Shown: one piece after another, positions 5,256-5,805 of the stretch
Position numbering within the stretch: the stretch's first letter is position 1
How the letters are laid out: each line of letters begins with the position of its first letter
Assembly (NCBI GenBank): GCA_021815245.1
Contig: JAKAHF010000182.1
Span: forward strand, 1-5,805
Source of the DNA: Actinomycetes bacterium
GTDB taxonomy: Bacteria; Actinomycetota; Thermoleophilia; RBG-16-64-13
Direction of reading: 5' to 3'
Length of the DNA: 5,805 bases
Made by a program: the position numbers and the translations under genes
The notes under the pieces: model-generated
What the model was told of the DNA's origin: nothing
Seen by the model: only the letters and a program-made list of their open reading frames with translations
The model's database searches: none

Positions 5256-5805
5256 CCGCTTATCGGAGCACAGACCTCGACTGCCGGAGGATTCGTCCTC
5301 GTGCCCGAACGAGCCCACAAACTCGGAGCCGAGGCTGTGCAGGTCTTTTCATCCAATCCGAGGCAGTGGCCGACAGCCGAGCCCTCGAGCTCGACCTTGC
5401 GCGAATTCGTCGCCGGCCTGCGCGCCTACCGGCTCCCCCTCTTTCTGCACGCCATCTATCTCATCAACCTCGCCGCTCCCGACGATGCGCTGTGGCAGCG
5501 CTCGCTCGAAGCCCTGGCCTCGTCGCTCGTTCTCGGGGCGCTCACCGGGGCAGAGGGCGTGGTGACCCACATAGGTTCGCATCGGGGAGAGGGCGCAGAC
5601 TGGGGCCGCGTGCGCGTGGTCGATGCGATCGGCAGAGCGCTTCGACTGGCTGAGCGGTCTTTGGCTGCCTCGGACGGTGGAGGCGCGACGCTACCCCCAC
5701 TCCTTCTCGAGACGGGGGTCGGCGCAGGCAATACTCTCGGCGGCACTCTCGACGAGATAGCCGGCCTGCTGGTCGAATCGGCAGCCGCCGAGCCCAACGG
5801 CTCGC
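5244..5805 (+). CDS. nfo: endonuclease IV, deoxyribonuclease IV (3' end beyond the right edge)
   Basis: Endonuclease IV is a zinc-dependent TIM-barrel enzyme that cuts DNA 5' to abasic sites and removes blocked 3' ends in base excision repair. The 187 visible residues show the family pattern: IGAQTSTAGG (7-16), AVQVFSSNPRQW (31-42), FLHAIYLINLAAP (67-79), THIGSHRG (108-115) and LLLETGVGAGNTLGG (153-167). H69, H109 and E156 match the metal ligands H69, H109 and E145 of E. coli Nfo; Y72 and R40 match residues that probe the DNA. The remaining ligands (Asp, His, Asp, His, Glu in the C-terminal half) lie outside the window. The segment AASDGGGATLPP (141-152) looks like a small insertion before the E156 strand. 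The usual IGAH has Gln (Q10) for His. No Shine-Dalgarno sequence precedes the ATG at 5244; the ATG at 5231 is out of frame. About 90-100 residues should be missing. Confidence 0.93.
   Translation, partial: MTSQPLIGAQTSTAGGFVLVPERAHKLGAEAVQVFSSNPRQWPTAEPSSSTLREFVAGLRAYRLPLFLHAIYLINLAAPDDALWQRSLEALASSLVLGALTGAEGVVTHIGSHRGEGADWGRVRVVDAIGRALRLAERSLAASDGGGATLPPLLLETGVGAGNTLGGTLDEIAGLLVESAAAEPNGS

Noticed and set aside
5231..5653. A 140-codon plus-strand frame starting 13 bases before nfo
   Set aside because: It overlaps nfo in another frame and gives an Arg/Ser-rich sequence; the nfo frame carries clear endonuclease IV motifs and metal ligands.

Overview
The window is high-GC bacterial chromosome, densely packed with ordinary genes. 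Six protein genes can be supported, four complete and one cut off at each edge. The organism looks actinobacterial or a close Gram-positive relative. The reasons are a Gram-positive-type LexA box in front of dinB, two repair genes whose starts lack a Shine-Dalgarno sequence (likely leaderless), GTG starts, and a zinc-ribbon/discoidin membrane protein of a style common in such genomes. A deep-branching class such as Thermoleophilia, Rubrobacteria or Coriobacteriia is possible, but this is inference. I see no tRNA, rRNA, CRISPR array, transposon or prophage.

Layout. Positions 1-736 (minus) hold most of an LsrF-type class I aldolase/thiolase that runs off the left edge. Positions 737-912 are a divergent regulatory region with an extended -10 motif for each direction and a 20-bp inverted repeat between them. 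Positions 913-1728 (plus) encode a zinc ribbon, one membrane helix, a Thr/Ser-rich stalk and an extracytoplasmic discoidin-like domain. It converges on dinB (DNA polymerase IV, minus, 1801-3012) across 72 bp. Positions 3013-3165 contain the dinB promoter, in which a LexA box fills the -35/-10 spacer. Positions 3166-3822 (minus) encode a divergent CYTH-like (triphosphate tunnel) protein. Its GTG start overlaps the stop codon of pgi (glucose-6-phosphate isomerase, 3822-5186, minus), so the two form one transcription unit. Only 57 bp separate pgi from the divergent nfo (endonuclease IV), which starts at 5244 and runs off the right edge.

How the genes fit together. Two DNA repair functions, translesion synthesis (DinB) and AP-site incision (Nfo), flank a small pgi-CYTH operon. 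Only dinB shows an SOS operator. Pgi is glycolytic, and the LsrF-like aldolase acts on phosphorylated sugars or dicarbonyls, but nothing here ties it to an AI-2 (lsr) operon. I find no clearly new defence or mobile system. The most interesting points are the compact LexA-controlled, apparently leaderless dinB promoter, the pgi-coupled CYTH-like protein, the zinc-ribbon/discoidin protein, and the inverted repeat between the first two divergent genes.
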